A DNA stretch of 64,000 bases from Megamerina dolium (GCA_963854835.1 OY978530.1:6652854-6716853); one strand, 5' to 3'. Shown: positions 10,544 through 22,619, counted from the first letter of the stretch. Translations and numbers: made by a program. The notes: generated by a model not told the origin, from the letters alone.

Positions 10544-11008
10544 ACACTAAATGTATACAAATACGAAAATTGTATAGTACGCTTAAAAGAAACAGGTGAA
10601 TTTGTATCCGTTGTGAAACGTATTGATTGGGCCAGCTTACATCGTTTTTTCCGTCGCTGTCAGTTATATGCTTTAACGCAGAGGAACAAAGTATTCTATG
10701 GGCTTCGGCTATAAGTGCAATCAACGCAAACCAAAAGACAATTAAAATACGCTTTTAACGACATACAACTTGGAGTGAGTGAGCTAAAACTAACAGAGTT
10801 ATGGCTGACCAAAATAAAAATTTCGTAGAATTTTTGCCATTTAAAAAAAATTTTGATTCCGAAATAGATTTTTTTATTCGAAATTGTAAAAGTCAGGAAT
10901 ATTTTATTTTTTTGAACATTAATCTGTTTAATTGCAAACAGATTAATATTACCAAGATCGGGTGAAAATTGAATTTTTAATGATTTTTTTTCTGTAACAC
11001 TCAACATT

Positions 11009-12960
11009 TTAACCCTTAAATGCATATTGTTGCATAACTGCAACATACCATTAAATTGAATATAACAATAATAATATTGTATCAATTCATGATGTTGTAC
11101 ATAAATAACAAACTGCACAATGTATTTTGTAATTTGACAGCACTTTTTTAATTTTTTAATATTTGCTGATTGGCCATTTTATACCATTTTGACTTTAATT
11201 TTTCGCGGGTGGTCAGTGCTCACGTAGATTGGCATTCCGTTTCAAGTAAAATTTGTTTATTTTCTAAAAAAAGTATATATCAAAAATTATATTTGTTATA
11301 TATACAATATTTCAAGGGTAAGTAACTGAACTTTGTAATATGAATCTGGTATTTGCAAAAAGTGTGTTTTTATGTATGCTGTAGATCTGCAACTCTATGC
11401 ACTTACTACACATTACACATTCTATGATTTTAGTATGAATTATTGTTATTGTACTATAGATTACGTGGGTGCCGTAGCACATTGGGCAGTGTGTTGACCT
11501 TCTGATCTGTAGGTCGTGGGTTCAATCCCCGGCTGAAGCATAACAAATTTTATATCGAAAAGATTTTTCTTTCGAATAGTACCCACCTGTCGGCAAGCAA
11601 TTGGCAATTCTTCCGGCAGTAACAAATTGCCATGAAAAAGCTTCTAAAAGAACTCTGTGACAAAGCTCAGAAAAAGTGTTGGCGCAAGAGCTCTGCCGTT
11701 CGGAACCGGCTAAAATAAGTAGGTCCCTTCTAATACTGTTCAAAATTTAATACGCACAACAGTAATGGAAGAGAAGCTCTGCCAAGGGCCCTTCGGGGCT
11801 TTAAGTGCCACATATTTATTTATTCATTTATTTTTTTTTTTATAGATAACGTCTCTGAACGATCGAGAAATCAAGGCGTATTTGGATCAAATTTTAGACG
11901 GAGAACGGTCAGAACGGCCTTATTTATCCACCAGAATTAAACGATCGTTCAGATACTGACACTCCTTATCATTTTTTAAATATTTTATAACACCGAAACT
12001 GGTTTGAAAAATTGGGGAAAGCCTAATCTCTATCCATTGCAAAGAAATATTGATAAGCCTTTAACCGTCAATGAAATAGAGGTGAGGAAGTTTATAGCTA
12101 TTCTGTTATGTTGTATCTAAGCGATCGCCTCTATTCGCCGGAAAAAGTTGGTTTTTAACCAATAAAAAAACTAATGACAAGCAACAGATTTGAGACCATT
12201 CACAGATGCCTCCATTTCAATAATATTGAAAACCATTTACCCCGGGATCATGTTGAACATGATAGATTGTTCAAGATAAGGCCTATTATCATTTGCTTAA
12301 ATGAAAATTTTGGATCTGTTCCCATGGATCAAAGATTGGCTATTGATCAGAAAATATGTGACACGAATGTCGCTCATTTTATGAAACAATATCTTCCAAT
12401 AAGCCGCATTTTGTACTTTTGAAAATTTTTATACGATAATTCCGCTGGTCACCCATTTTGCTAACCAAGGGATTTTTTGTCTGGGAACCGTCCAAGCAAA
12501 TAGATTAGTAAATTGCAAGCTTATGAATAAAAAAGTCGATGAAAAAATCTTTTCCTTGCGGTTTTTACGAAGATCAAGTAGCAGACTTTGAAGGTGTTGA
12601 GTTAGTAGCTGTTACAACTGCAGAATCCGTGTCCCAAATAGAATGATTTGACAGAGCCGAAAAAAGAAAAACAATATTCCATGTCCCCAAATTGCTAAAG
12701 ATTACAATGCACATATGGATGGAGTCGATATTATGGACATCTTCATTGGTAGATATCGCATTAGTATGAGAAGCAGGAACTGGTATCTCCGTATTTTTTA
12801 CCATCTTATTGATATGTCCATTATAAACTCGTGGCTTGTTTATAAAGACCTGAAAGGTGCAGGCAACCTAAATTTATGCTAATACAAACTTGTGTTGGCG
12901 GAGGCTTTTACGCAACGTCGGCCATGCTTCAGAAATCTTTGTTTTTGTCTTCATTTTCTG
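11009..12960 (+). mobile_element. piggyBac-like element 2, decayed
   Basis: TTAACCCTTAAATGC at 11009-11023 looks like a piggyBac left end. The transposase relic begins near 11850 and is recognisable through SNRFETIHRCLHFNN (12180), DQRLAIDQKIC (12330), MDGVDIMDIFIGRYRI (12715-12760, the region of the last catalytic Asp) and RNWYLRIFYHLIDM (12775-12815). Stops and indels break every segment. A SINE (11467-11840) sits between the left end and the coding region. No matching right end was found, so the 3' boundary is approximate. Confidence 0.75.
11467..11840 (+). mobile_element. tRNA-headed SINE, copy S1 (subfamily with GCCCTT..GGGGC tail)
   Basis: The head GGGTGCCGTAGC resembles a tRNA, with A-box-like TAGCNCANTGGG and B-box GGGTTCAATCC followed by CCCGGCTGAAGCATAA. 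The body contains TTTTTCTTTCGAATAGTACC, a Cys-free stretch common to all copies, and ends GGGCCCTTCGGGGCTTTAAG, TGCCACATATTTATT and an AT-rich tail. Target duplications of 12 bp flank it: TATAGATTACGT (11455-11466) and TATAGATAACGT (11841-11852), one mismatch. It lies inside the second piggyBac element. Confidence 0.9.
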
Positions 12961-13878
12961 AAACTGTGTGGATATAGCTTCCATATATATTTTTTTTTCA
13001 AATCGAAAAAAGAAACATAAAATGTAAGCGGTTAGCTTGCGTAATAACTTATGTAAAAATTGTGAAATCTAAACAAAGATGGAATGCATCCACCACAAAC
13101 AAGAACGAAATAATAAAAGAACTTTTGTAATTAGGGCATAATGGCACTACTATAAAAAATGTACTACATGAAACAACCAGTAGAACATGCACCAACTGGT
13201 ACAAATATGGACACACTAAAAACTTCTGCACAAGGCGAGTGTATGTGTTAAATGTGCAGCAGGGCATAAAACAATTGATTGCCCAATTAAAGAAAAAAGC
13301 TCTTATGTCAACTGTTCACTTTGTGGTGATAATCATAGAAAATTACAAAGGATGAACAGTGTATACAGCATTGAGAATTAAACTCTTTCCAGCAGTGAGA
13401 GAAAAACAAGTACAACAATCACCTAATGTTTTGCCATACCAATCGTCTAATAATACAAATAATATATAAAACGACAATAGTAGGTTAAGAAAATTAACTA
13501 AAACATTTGCTAAAATATTACCATCTAATGGCGATATACCAAATAATATAAAAGAAACTCAACCCAACACAGAAATTACTGAACTGAGAGACATGGTTAA
13601 ACAGCTAACTAGAAATAACAAACATGATAAATATTAACATATTACAATGTTAGTTAAAAAACTTGTTGAAAACACTAGTAAATTAAAAATAGTAGCCTGG
13701 AATGGAATCGATATATAAATCCCTGTGCTTAAACTATATCTTTAAAAAACTCCATAGTCTTATTCTCTGAAAATCATTTCACACATAATAGTTATACTAA
13801 AGATCCAAATTATTCCATTTTTAATACTAATCATCCCGATAATAAAGCTCATAACTGCAATAATTATAAAAACCAATA

Positions 13879-14626
13879 TTGGGTGATCCAAGTAGACATA
13901 CTTTTTTCAATAGCCTTTTTTTGACAGATCACGTGTGAGTCGTGCCATGTTGTCATGTTATTTTTGTTTAGTATTGTTTGACATTTCACCATGGAAAGAC
14001 TTACTCCTGAACAACGTTTACAAATCGTTCAACTTTATTACGAAAATTCACGTTCTGTGAGGAATGTGTTCCGTGCACTTCGCTCAACTTATGGTCAACA
14101 TAATCGGCCTACTGAGCGTACTATTCGCAACACCATCACCCATCTTCAGACCCAGCATTCATTATTGGATAATATTGAACCCAATAGACCACGTCCAGCA
14201 CGTAGTGAAGAAAATATATCGGCCGTAGCTGAGAGTGTACACGAAGACGTGGAGAGTCGATTCGGCGCCGTTCGCAGCAACTCAAACTGACGTATGGAAC
14301 GTCTTGGCGCATTTTACGTCGAGATCTTAAATTTAAAGCCTACAAAATACAGCTTGTGCAAGAACTGAAGCCGCCCGACCTTCCCAAGCGACATCGCTTC
14401 GCTCTATGGGCTCTTGAAAAGTTAGAAGAAGATCCGACGTTTTCGAGCCAAATTTTGTTCAGCGATGAGGCCCATTTCTGGCTCAATGGGTATGTAAAAA
14501 AGCAAAATTGCCGCATTTGGGACGAAGAGCAACCTGAAGAGATTCAACAGCTGCCACTTCATCCAGAAAAAACAACGGTTTGGTGTGGTTTGTGGGCCGG
14601 TGGAATCATAGGTCCATATTTCTTCA
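13879..14626 (+). mobile_element. DD41D rosa-like element, copy 3, 3' truncated
   Basis: The left end TTGGGTGATCCAAGTAG follows a TA (13877-13878). The transposase starts at 13991 (MERLTPEQRLQIVQLYY), clearly related to but diverged from the two copies at 7.7 and 56.9 kb. A frameshift near 14285 interrupts it. It continues through ILFSDEAHFWLNGY (first catalytic Asp) to [10 protein letters not shown], where an A run and a (TA)n tract replace the rest, so the other two catalytic residues are missing. Confidence 0.8.
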
Positions 14627-14644
14627 AAAAAAAAAAAAAACAAA

Positions 14645-14725
<81 letters not shown>
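14627..14725. repeat. A run followed by (TA)n microsatellite
   Basis: Fourteen or so A residues are followed from 14648 by about 39 TA units. It marks the broken end of the rosa-like copy. The open frames that cross it on both strands are artefacts of the repeat. Confidence 0.95.
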
Positions 14726-14732
<7 letters not shown>

Positions 14733-15476
14733 CGACCAAACATGCTGGAGCACCTAAAGAGAAATCGTTGAAAAGGACCTGTATTCGAACATTTCCCTAA
14801 AAACGGGAGATGAAATCGAGAGTGCGGTGGCATATTCTCGATATCTGTACTTCGAACACGAAGTTCCTAACCCCGGCTCATATAAAGATAGCGCAAAAAC
14901 GACAGTTAAGAAAGATATGGGATAGAAATCGATCACCGCAGATAACTAAGGATATCAACAGGCTAATTAAAATAATTAAGGAGCTGTTGAAGGTTGAGAG
15001 TGAAAGGATCTTGAAAAATCATATAAGCAGATTAACTGGCTCAAAGGCTACAAATTACTCTATATGGAAAGCAACAAAACACACAAACCAAGCTGTTCTA
15101 CACCAACCACCATTAAAAATGGAAGACGGTAATTGGGCTAAATCAAAACATGAGAAGGCAAAAACACTCGCAAAATATTTAAAATCAACACTTACGAATA
15201 AGACAAATAGAATGGTACCACCTCTATAACCAAGACCAGGTAATCAAAACGAAATCATTAAAAAATATCTGTTGCGAAAATTAAAAGCACGTTTATCAAA
15301 AAAATTAATGTCAAAAAATCTCCAGGCTATGATGGAATTACAGGAAAAATTCTAATAGAATTGCCAACAAGGGCATTCATACACATAAGAATCAAGCATT
15401 TCCCCATATACATGGAAAGTGGCTGAAATCGCCGCAATACCAAAACCCAATAAAAACCCGAACTATCCACAATCAC

Positions 15477-15837
15477 GTGGTGGGTGCCGTAGCTCAGTGG
15501 TTAGTGCGTTGGCCTTCTGATCTGTAGGTCGTTTGTTCAATCCCCGTCTGAAGCATAACAAAATTTGTTATCGAAAAGATTCTTCTTTCGAACGGTACCC
15601 ACCTGCCGGCAAGAATTGGCAATTTTTCCGGCAGTAACAATTTGACAAAAATACTTCTTACAAAACTGTGCTCTGTGACAAAACTAAGTTAAAAGTGATG
15701 TCACAAGGGTTCTGTCGTTCGGAAATAGCTTATTCGCAACAGTATTGGAAGAGAAGCTCGGTGGTATCACAATGGGCCTTTCTGGCCTAAGTGTGTCCTC
15801 TCAGAGAGCGGGCAGCCACATAACCAAACCTAACATA
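15477..15837 (+). mobile_element. tRNA-headed SINE, copy S2 (subfamily with LOA LINE tail)
   Basis: The head GGTGCCGTAGCTCAGTGG (A box) and TTGTTCAATCCCCG (B box) match the other SINEs. The 3' part differs: after GAGAAGCTCGGT it reads GGTATCACAATGGGCC, a loop, GGCCTAAGTGTGTC, then GCGGGCAGCCACATAACC and AACCTAAC. The GGTATCACAATGGGCC...GGCCTAAGTGTGTC segment recurs as the 3' end of the sense LOA LINE at 50668-50707. Target duplications ATCCACAATCAC (15465-15476) and ATCTACAATCAC (15838-15849) prove that this tail is part of the unit that transposed. Confidence 0.9.
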
Positions 15838-16329
15838 ATCTACAATCACATATTCCCATTAGCTTGCTTTCATGCCTATCGAAACTCTTTGAGAAAGCCC
15901 TCTTCCAACGTCTGGAACCAATATTTAAACAACGTAATCTGATCTTTAACCATCAATTTGGATTTACATTTGGAAATACATCGAGTTGTCAATAAAATCA
16001 ACGGATATTGATTGAAAGAAATACTGCGTAGCTTTATATTTAGACGTAGCAAAAGCATTCGATAATGTATTGTATGATGGCCTACTGACAACTGAAAAAT
16101 CAACTGCCAGAAAACTTTTATCAAATTCTGAAATGTTATATAATAAACCGCCAATTTTATGTAAAGTTCAAAGATAAGACTTCCAAAATGGAACGATTTT
16201 TTTTCCTATTTATATTACACCTGTCTATTGACAGTAAGTAATTATTTTCACATTTAGGAAATATTAGAAATCTTAGATCGATATCTAAGACCACAATTTC
16301 AAACTTTTATATGAATTTAATTTTAATTT

Positions 16330-16960
16330 AGTTTACAGTTAAAGGTATCTATTTACTAATTCTGTTGGTACGTATCTTTTCAATCTTCTTGTTTGCGAAG
16401 CTTCTAAGACTGGAATTTCTCCCAGTTCTGTATTTAAGTGTGCTAGTAGGCGACGATTGTGCTTGAGACTACGTTTTGGGATGACTTTTTCAATAGAGTT
16501 AATGTTCAAATCTAGGTGGATGTCTTCGTTTGGGATGTACCACTCAGCATTGGTGATGGTGCTAAGAATTGTGGATTGAATTCCTTGAATTTTCTTAATG
16601 TTAGACTTTGCTGCAGAGCCACAATTCGATACCGTACGTTCAAATTGGTTTACTTGTAACAGAGAGCTTCGACTGTTTGCCCAAAAGCCATAAAAACCAT
16701 TAGAGTTGTCTGAATCGATTGTTAATTTTTAGTCTTTTTTGAGTGATATGTTCCTTCCAGAGGAGTTTAGCGTCTATGGTCATTCCAATATTTAGCTTTT
16801 GTTTCGATTTTGATGGATTCGCTGTTTATGAGCAGGTGATTATTGCTATATCGTCTATTCGTATAAATTACTTGTATTGTCTTGCTTCTATTAATTTCGA
16901 TTCCCCAATTTTTGAACCATATTAGAGATACAATAGTGGTCCAAGGATACTGCCTTGGGG
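16330..16960 (-). mobile_element. antisense jockey-clade fragment (RT end to ORF2 C-terminus)
   Basis: On the minus strand GVPQGSILGPL near 16975-16940 is the RT motif 4 block of a jockey element, followed by broken thumb sequence and a C-terminus ending near 16340 (RRLKRYVPTELVN). Similar order and wording to the antisense jockey at 18.0-21.2 kb, but much more decayed. It interrupts the sense jockey relic. Confidence 0.6.
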
Positions 16961-17340
16961 AACACCAGCTTCCATTTTTTGCATTTGTAAGTATTCGAGT
17001 ATTTTAAATATATCAGCAAAAAATAAAACAAAACCAAATTCCGATATAATGCAACTCTTGCAATAAATAACATAAAAGAAAATCAATAAGCTAAGAAAAT
17101 GCCAAGAACTTCACTATTAAATCAATAATTTTGCAAATAAGCATTAGCAATAAATAATAATGTAAATTTTATTTAAATTCTGATTAAGCATTTATTTAAG
17201 TTCTGATTAAGCAATAATATTGGATTAAGCACTAATATTGTAACTTTCACTTAGACCAATCTGGTCTAAAGCCTCATACATTCAAGTTGTGTTAGTTCAA
17301 ACTATCTTGATTTATAATTTTTTAAAAAGACCTTTTACGA
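16961..17340. other. unassigned AT-rich stretch with short GATTAAGCA repeats
   Basis: No protein similarity seen. CTGATTAAGCA occurs twice and GGATTAAGCA once within 17175-17235, giving a short irregular repeat. It may be part of an LTR. The sense jockey RT resumes after it. Confidence 0.35.
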
Positions 17341-18164
17341 ATCCCAAAACTAAAGTCGCATTCCCACATCTCCTATCTCAGAAAATATTATAGCCACATT
17401 TGCAGACGACACTATTGATGTCATCTGGTAATGATATTAACAAAGCGACCGCAAATCTTCAGCAACGATTAAAAATAAATGTTGGAAAAACTATCCATGT
17501 GACGTATACTAACTGAAAGATGAGCGACGTTCCTATAACATTTAACAACGAAGTAATAAAAAAAGCAACAAAAGCAAAATACCTTGGATAATTGACCAAA
17601 AGCTCACTTGGAGAGATCATATTAAACAAAACCGAATTGAATCAAATTTTAGATATGGAAAACTATACTGGCTACTAAGTAAAACCTCACCACTTTCCAT
17701 AGGAATGAAGCTACTAATTTATAAAGCTGTGATTTTTCCAATATGGAAGTATGGAATAGACGTATGGGGCACCGTCAGTAATACAAACATTCAAATTATC
17801 AACGGTTGCAATCAACAATATTAAGAACTATTGCAAATTTTCTATAGTATGTAACCGACACAATAGATGCAGTTATAAGAAAATCAAGTCTCAACCATAT
17901 AGCCCATTTGGTGTCCCATAGTAATAATGAATTAAGAAATCTTTCTACAAAGGAAACGTTATATTATAAGTGTTATAACAAAATTGTACATATTTTTAGG
18001 TTACGTATCCCAATATTATTTTTTTTTTAACAAGCTTTTTTATAGGATCTTTCTAAAATTACTTAGAAACTAACAATATGTAATCAAATCTTACAAACTA
18101 AATAAAATTATGTGATATTCCCAACGTTCCATCACAATTTGTTGAGTCACGAGGTATAGCAATT

Positions 18165-20810
18165 TCACAGCATATTCAGTGTGTCTTTTCTTTTTAATCG
18201 ACGATGCCCCGTGCTCAGCAACAATTGCCTAGCAAGGGGATTCGGATGACTGTGTAATTTTTGAATGTAGCTTCTGCAAGACATTGCAACTTCCTCAGAA
18301 ATTGTGGGTACATTTAAATCTCGATGGATGTTAACGTTCCTCATATACCAAGGCGCGTTTACAATAATTCGCAGACACTTGGATTGTATTCGCTGCAATT
18401 TTTCGATATTAGAGGGAGATGCGGTGCCCCAAAACTGAATACCATTAGTCCAAATTGGCTTCAGGATTGCTTTATATAATAGCACTTTGTATTCGAGATT
18501 CAACTTTGATCTTTTGTGTAACAGCCACCATAACTGATTCATTTTAAGCTTGATCTGAGTTTTCTTTGCCTCTATGTGATTTTTACATGTCAACCTTCTG
18601 TCGAGGTGAATACCCAAGTACTTTGTTGAGGAACATTGTGGAACTGATTGGCCATTAATTTTAAGTGGGGGACATGTATCTGGCCTTAGCGTGAAGGTTA
18701 CATGTACGCTCTTTGATTCATTGACTTTTATACGCCATTTTGCTAGTCAGATTTCGAGAGAATCGATATGAGTCTGCAGGAGTTTAGTAGCTTCTATGGG
18801 GTTAGAGCGAGAGCACAATATTGCCGTATCATCTGCAAAGGTCGATATAAATGTATAGTTATTGCTGGGCATATCTGTAGTGTATAAGATATACAGTAAG
18901 GGGCCCAAAACGCTTCCCTGAGGAACGCCAGCGTGAATATCCAATGGATTTGTTGTGTAATCCTTGTGATGTAAGAGAAATTGTCTTTTCGTGAGGTAGC
19001 TACTAAGCAATGAGGAGACATTTGCAGGCAGTAATAGTTTGAGTTTGTAAATAAGGCCATCGTGCCATACTTTATCGAAAGCTTGAGTGATATCAAGAAA
19101 GACAGCTGAGCAATACTTTTTTCTTCAAAAGTGTTCCTTATCAGAGTTACAATGCGGTGGACTTGTTCTATTGTGCCGTGCTGTTTTCTAAATCCAAACT
19201 GATGTTGAGGAATCAGTTGGTTGAGATTAATAAATGGAGTTATATTCATGACAAGTAGCTTTTCGAATACTTTAGAAAGTAGAGGCAGGAGGCTGATAGG
19301 TCTGTAAGATGCAACTTTTGTAGGGTCTTTTCCTGGTTTTGCTATCATAATAATTTTTGAAGTTTTCCAGCATTTGGGATAGTGTTTAATACGAAGGATA
19401 GCATTGAAAATGTGCATCAGATGAATTACTGAAGCCGGAGGTAGCTCTTTTATCATTTTACTGGTAATTTTATCTGGACCAGGTGATTTTTTTGGGTTTA
19501 AATCTTTATAAATTGCTTTGAATATGTCCTTTTTTTTAATTTTGAGCGTTATTGAGCAAGGTTGAGAAGTTAATTTTGGTAATGAGGACTGTGAAGAGGG
19601 TGGATTGGGTGTAAACACACTTTTTAGGTGGTTTGCAAAAGCCAAACCCTTCTCACAGTTGCTTCTAGCCCAATTACCATCACTCAAACGGATGGGGGAA
19701 TCAGTGAGAATTGGCCGATTTGAGTTTTTTGCTGATTTCCACAAAGAGTAGTCTGACGCTTCACCAGATGTTAATTTCGCTATGTGCTCTTCTAACTCTG
19801 TTGTTTTTATTTTTTAAGGCTTGCTTTAACTTTCGAGTGCAGTGCTGTAGCTGTGTTTCCAGATTCGGTGATCTGAATTCTTGCCATTGTCTTCGGAGTC
19901 TTCTTTTCTGTCTTACTAGCAATTCAATATCGGCTGGTGTGTATGGGCTATAGTTTGATTGCTTGCATACCTTTGTGCAGGTGGCTGAGCTGAGAGCTAA
20001 TGAGAGCAGCTGGTTGAATTTTTCGAGGGCTGAGTCTACATCGTGTCCATTTCTTAATACAGTACTCAGAGGAAGATGGGAATTTATATATTTCTTGAAT
20101 TTTAACCAGTCTATTTTCTTTCTAACGCAATTGCCTTGGGGGCTTGGTGATTTTATAGATATTACCGTGGGTGAGTGGTCATATGATAGATCATAATTAC
20201 ACTCTGTGCAGATATTTTCCATCTGCAAACCTTTGGCGACTCCAAAGTCTATGAGATCGGGTATTTTCCTCTTGTCCGTCGGCCAATATGTCGGTTGACC
20301 ATTTGAAATAACATCGTAGCCGTGGTTAGTGATGATTGAACATAGTCTTCTGCCTTTTGGAGTTATTAAGCGGGAGCCCCAGTGAGTGTGTTTGGCATTG
20401 AAATCGCCAGCAACCAAGAATTTGCTACCAAGAGTTGAGAAAAATTCTTTATATTGCTGTTCGGTAATACTGTATCTTAGGGGACAGTATATCGTAGATA
20501 TTACTAGCTTAGAGATGTATTCTTCCAGACATATAGATGTTGCTTGCAAGTAGACGCTACTGAAATCTTCGAGAACATGATGTTTTATTCTGCTTTTTAT
20601 CAATATGGCAGTTCCTCCGCGTGCCTTACCATGCGGATGATTTGTGGTGTACAGTTTGTAATATGGTATTTGGTAGCAATTTTTGTCAGTGAAATGGGTC
20701 TCAGATATCATCATTATGTCGTTTTGGCTGGATTCAAGGAATTGAATTAGCTCCAAACGGTGCTGGCTTAAGCCGTTGGCGTTCCAATGGCATATCTTGA
20801 GACAACTCAT
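18165..20810 (-). pseudogene. jockey ORF2: endonuclease and reverse transcriptase, two A-run frameshifts and one stop
   Basis: Start 20810 (MSCLKICHWNANGLSQH) opens the endonuclease; VAGDFNAKHTHWGS and the SYDHSP block mark its active site. The frame slips by one in an A-rich run near 19830, and again in an A run near 19118 (EEK), losing one A each time or equivalent. RT motifs include KSPGPDKITSKMIKELP, SYRPISLLPLLSKVFEKLL, HQFGFRKQHGT, AGVPQGSVLGPLLYILYT and the catalytic FADDTAIL near 18830-18850. A TGA at 18747-18749 replaces an expected Trp, after which the same frame continues to 18165. Its ATG overlaps the ORF1 stop as ATGA (20810-20807). Expected membrane or nuclear signals were not sought. 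No intact protein is made. Confidence 0.88.
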
Positions 20811-21150
20811 GGTCTGGATAGCAATGTTTGGAGTAACATCGATTGATTTTTCATCATTTCTTGCATCATTGTTTGCATTGAGTTCATGAATTGGTTCATA
20901 TTCTGAATTAATGTTTGAAGCAAATGTTCAAGGGTACTTGGCTGTTGGGTGGGCGGTGAGTGTTTCTGCTCATTATTTACATTACTTTGTTGGTGTGGGT
21001 TTTGTTTTAACACGCTAGCGTATGAATTGGTTTGATTCTTGTTTGGGATTGCAGAGAAGAATTGTGTTGCATCAATATTTTGTCTCTTACTTGAGTTGGC
21101 TATCTGAGTTTGCTCAACTGGTTTTAGAGGTTGATTGCTAGCGGAGAAAT
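20807..21150 (-). pseudogene. jockey ORF1, C-terminal remnant
   Basis: An open frame on the minus strand from about 21150 to the stop at 20807 is rich in Gln, Asn, Met and Ser (LLQTLIQNMNQFMNSMQTMM). This matches the low-complexity region after the zinc knuckles of jockey ORF1; the knuckles themselves are missing because of 5' truncation. Its stop overlaps the ORF2 start by ATGA, a layout that allows termination-reinitiation. Confidence 0.7.
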
Positions 21151-21399
21151 TTAGCTTTAGGGTATATTATTATTTAGGGTATAATATTATTTAACTTAAA
21201 ACTTTAAGCTAGTTATTTGTATTAAGCTTTAATATAATGTAATTATTAAATACTGATTTAATGTTACTTAAGTATATCCATTGTTAGTTATAAGAATAAC
21301 TTAATACCGCTTGGCAGTTGTAATAAATCATGGATGAAAAAAAAATTGCTTTCCTACACTGAATAGGTCGTAAGTTAAAACGCTTTATGTTTTTTTTTA

Positions 21400-22450
21400 A
21401 TTTTCGCAACTTTGTATGATAGCCCCATTAAGAAGTGGGCATGACATGTTATTTTCATGTCACATTATTTCCGACCACTATAATAACTTAAGTGTTAGTT
21501 GTGGTTGCGGTAAAAAATTGCGAAATTTACAAAGGTTTCAATTTAAAAGAAATTCAGTCATTTTGAATGGGTGCTACCATAAACAATGGGCGTGGCTCAA
21601 CATCTCTTGTAGATCTAGTTATCCTTGCAATATTAATTCATAAAATAAATATAGTTGTTCTAAGTGAAATAGTTTGTAATTTATGGCGCTTCCAAATTTT
21701 TGTTTAATTTCCTCGACTTTGTATGGGAGCCACATAAAGAAGTGGGCGTGGCTTGCTGATTTTCTGCCAGCTTTTTTTCGACTACCATGTTAATCTAAGT
21801 GTTAAATATGGTTCTCCTAAACAGAAGAATATCGATATTGCAGAGGTTTAAATTTTAAAGAAATCCAGGCACTTTGTATATGAGCTACTATAAAAAGTAG
21901 GCGTGGCTCACCCATTTCTGGCAAGATTAAATAACAGAATAACATAAATCCACGTGCCAAATATTGTTGTTATATTAAGTGAGTTATAGAAAGTTAAAAA
22001 TTTTTAAAATTTCGAGGTTGGTCGCTTTGAACGCTCGATGAGAGTCTGGCCGTACCCTTGGATCATAGACTGATTGTGCCAATTTTCGTGAAAATAGCTC
22101 AATATTTATCGTGCGAACCAGCCAGGTGACGGTCAGAAAATTTAATAAAGTTGATCACGAAAATATAAATTTTTCTATATCTCCGGAGATTCCTTTAAGT
22201 GGTTACAAACTGCTGACCGAAATAAATATACCTTATACATTGGGGAATAAATTTATTCAAACCATTTATGCAAAAAAATGTTCGCGGCCACTGACCATAG
22301 ACCATTAGTGTGATCGTCTACACATAAGAATCCGTCATCAAAGATGACAAGAATTGGGAAAAGTGCAGAGCCTATTTTTGTGAAAATAAAAAACCAAATT
22401 TTTTTTGTCGCCAACGCCCATTTAAGGAGTAACTCAAGGTCAAATTTAAA
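21400..22450. repeat. unclassified repeat with degenerate internal units
   Basis: Degenerate units begin with CTTTGTATG(A/G)NAGC...AAGAAGTGGGC(A/G)TG at about 21410, 21715 and 21872, each followed by related text about 100-300 bases long. There is no coding potential. AT-rich DNA with transposon edges lies around it. Similar GTGGGCGTGGC-bearing repeats occur in fly genomes from general recollection, but I cannot name this one. Confidence 0.45.
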
Positions 22451-22619
22451 ATTTACGATCGAAATTACTCAATGAAATCGCAATTTTCGCAATAAAAGCC
22501 CTTTTTCCATGCACTAATTGTTAATTAGTAAAAGGGCTTGTTGCATGCGGTCCGAAATTGTCTGCTCATGTCGGTCTACTATATACACTACCAGGTCGTC
22601 TGCGTAGCCTTGACTGTAA

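Larger units (their letters stand above)
6961..10990. mobile_element. PIF/Harbinger DNA transposon, two convergent genes
   Basis: A MADF (Myb/SANT-like) protein gene on the plus strand and a DDE transposase gene on the minus strand converge, the standard two-gene layout of PIF/Harbinger elements. In the family both proteins are needed: the Myb-like partner binds the ends and brings in the transposase. A rosa element (7742-9050) has inserted between the two 3' ends. Terminal inverted repeats and the 3-bp target duplication were not identified; the left end may lie left of the piggyBac insertion (before 5723) and the right end somewhere between 10560 and 11008. The boundaries given are therefore outer guesses. 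Confidence 0.75.
12970..17995 (+). mobile_element. jockey-clade LINE relic, heavily interrupted
   Basis: ORF1 is recognised by two zinc knuckles (VCVKCAAGHKTIDC at 13220-13285 and CSLCGDNH at 13315-13345), the gag-like signature of jockey elements. ORF2 starts near 13680 (KLKIVAWN, endonuclease) and is resumed after an insertion at 14750-15230 (linker, KMEDGNWAKSK), at 15300-15480 (RT start, IPKPNKNPNYP), at 15860-16190 (RT, FNHQFGFTFGNTSS) and at 17390-17900 (RT with FADDT, then thumb). Insertions are a rosa-like element (13879), a SINE (15477) and an antisense jockey piece (16330). Stops are frequent. 3' end near 17995. Confidence 0.75.
18021..21155 (-). mobile_element. jockey-clade LINE, nearly complete, 5' truncated
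   Basis: The 3' end is an A run (T run on the plus strand at about 18021-18030). ORF2 is complete apart from three small lesions, while ORF1 retains only its C-terminal part, so the copy is 5' truncated near 21155, the usual outcome of target-primed reverse transcription. It is the best-preserved jockey copy here and therefore young relative to its neighbours. A convincing target duplication was not found; ATATTATT-like sequence at both sides is only suggestive. Confidence 0.85.

Noticed and set aside
11467..11545. A tRNA gene (A and B boxes present; the same head occurs five times)
   Set aside because: Each head continues into a common SINE body, and S1, S2, S4 and S5 have target duplications; the acceptor ends do not pair as a mature tRNA.
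14356..14757. Open frame ending in a long Ile-Tyr repeat
   Set aside because: The Ile-Tyr part is translated (TA)n; only the N-terminal part belongs to the rosa-like transposase.
18021..21180. ATATTATT as a target duplication for the antisense jockey
   Set aside because: The match is short and lies in AT-rich DNA next to a T run, so it could arise by chance.
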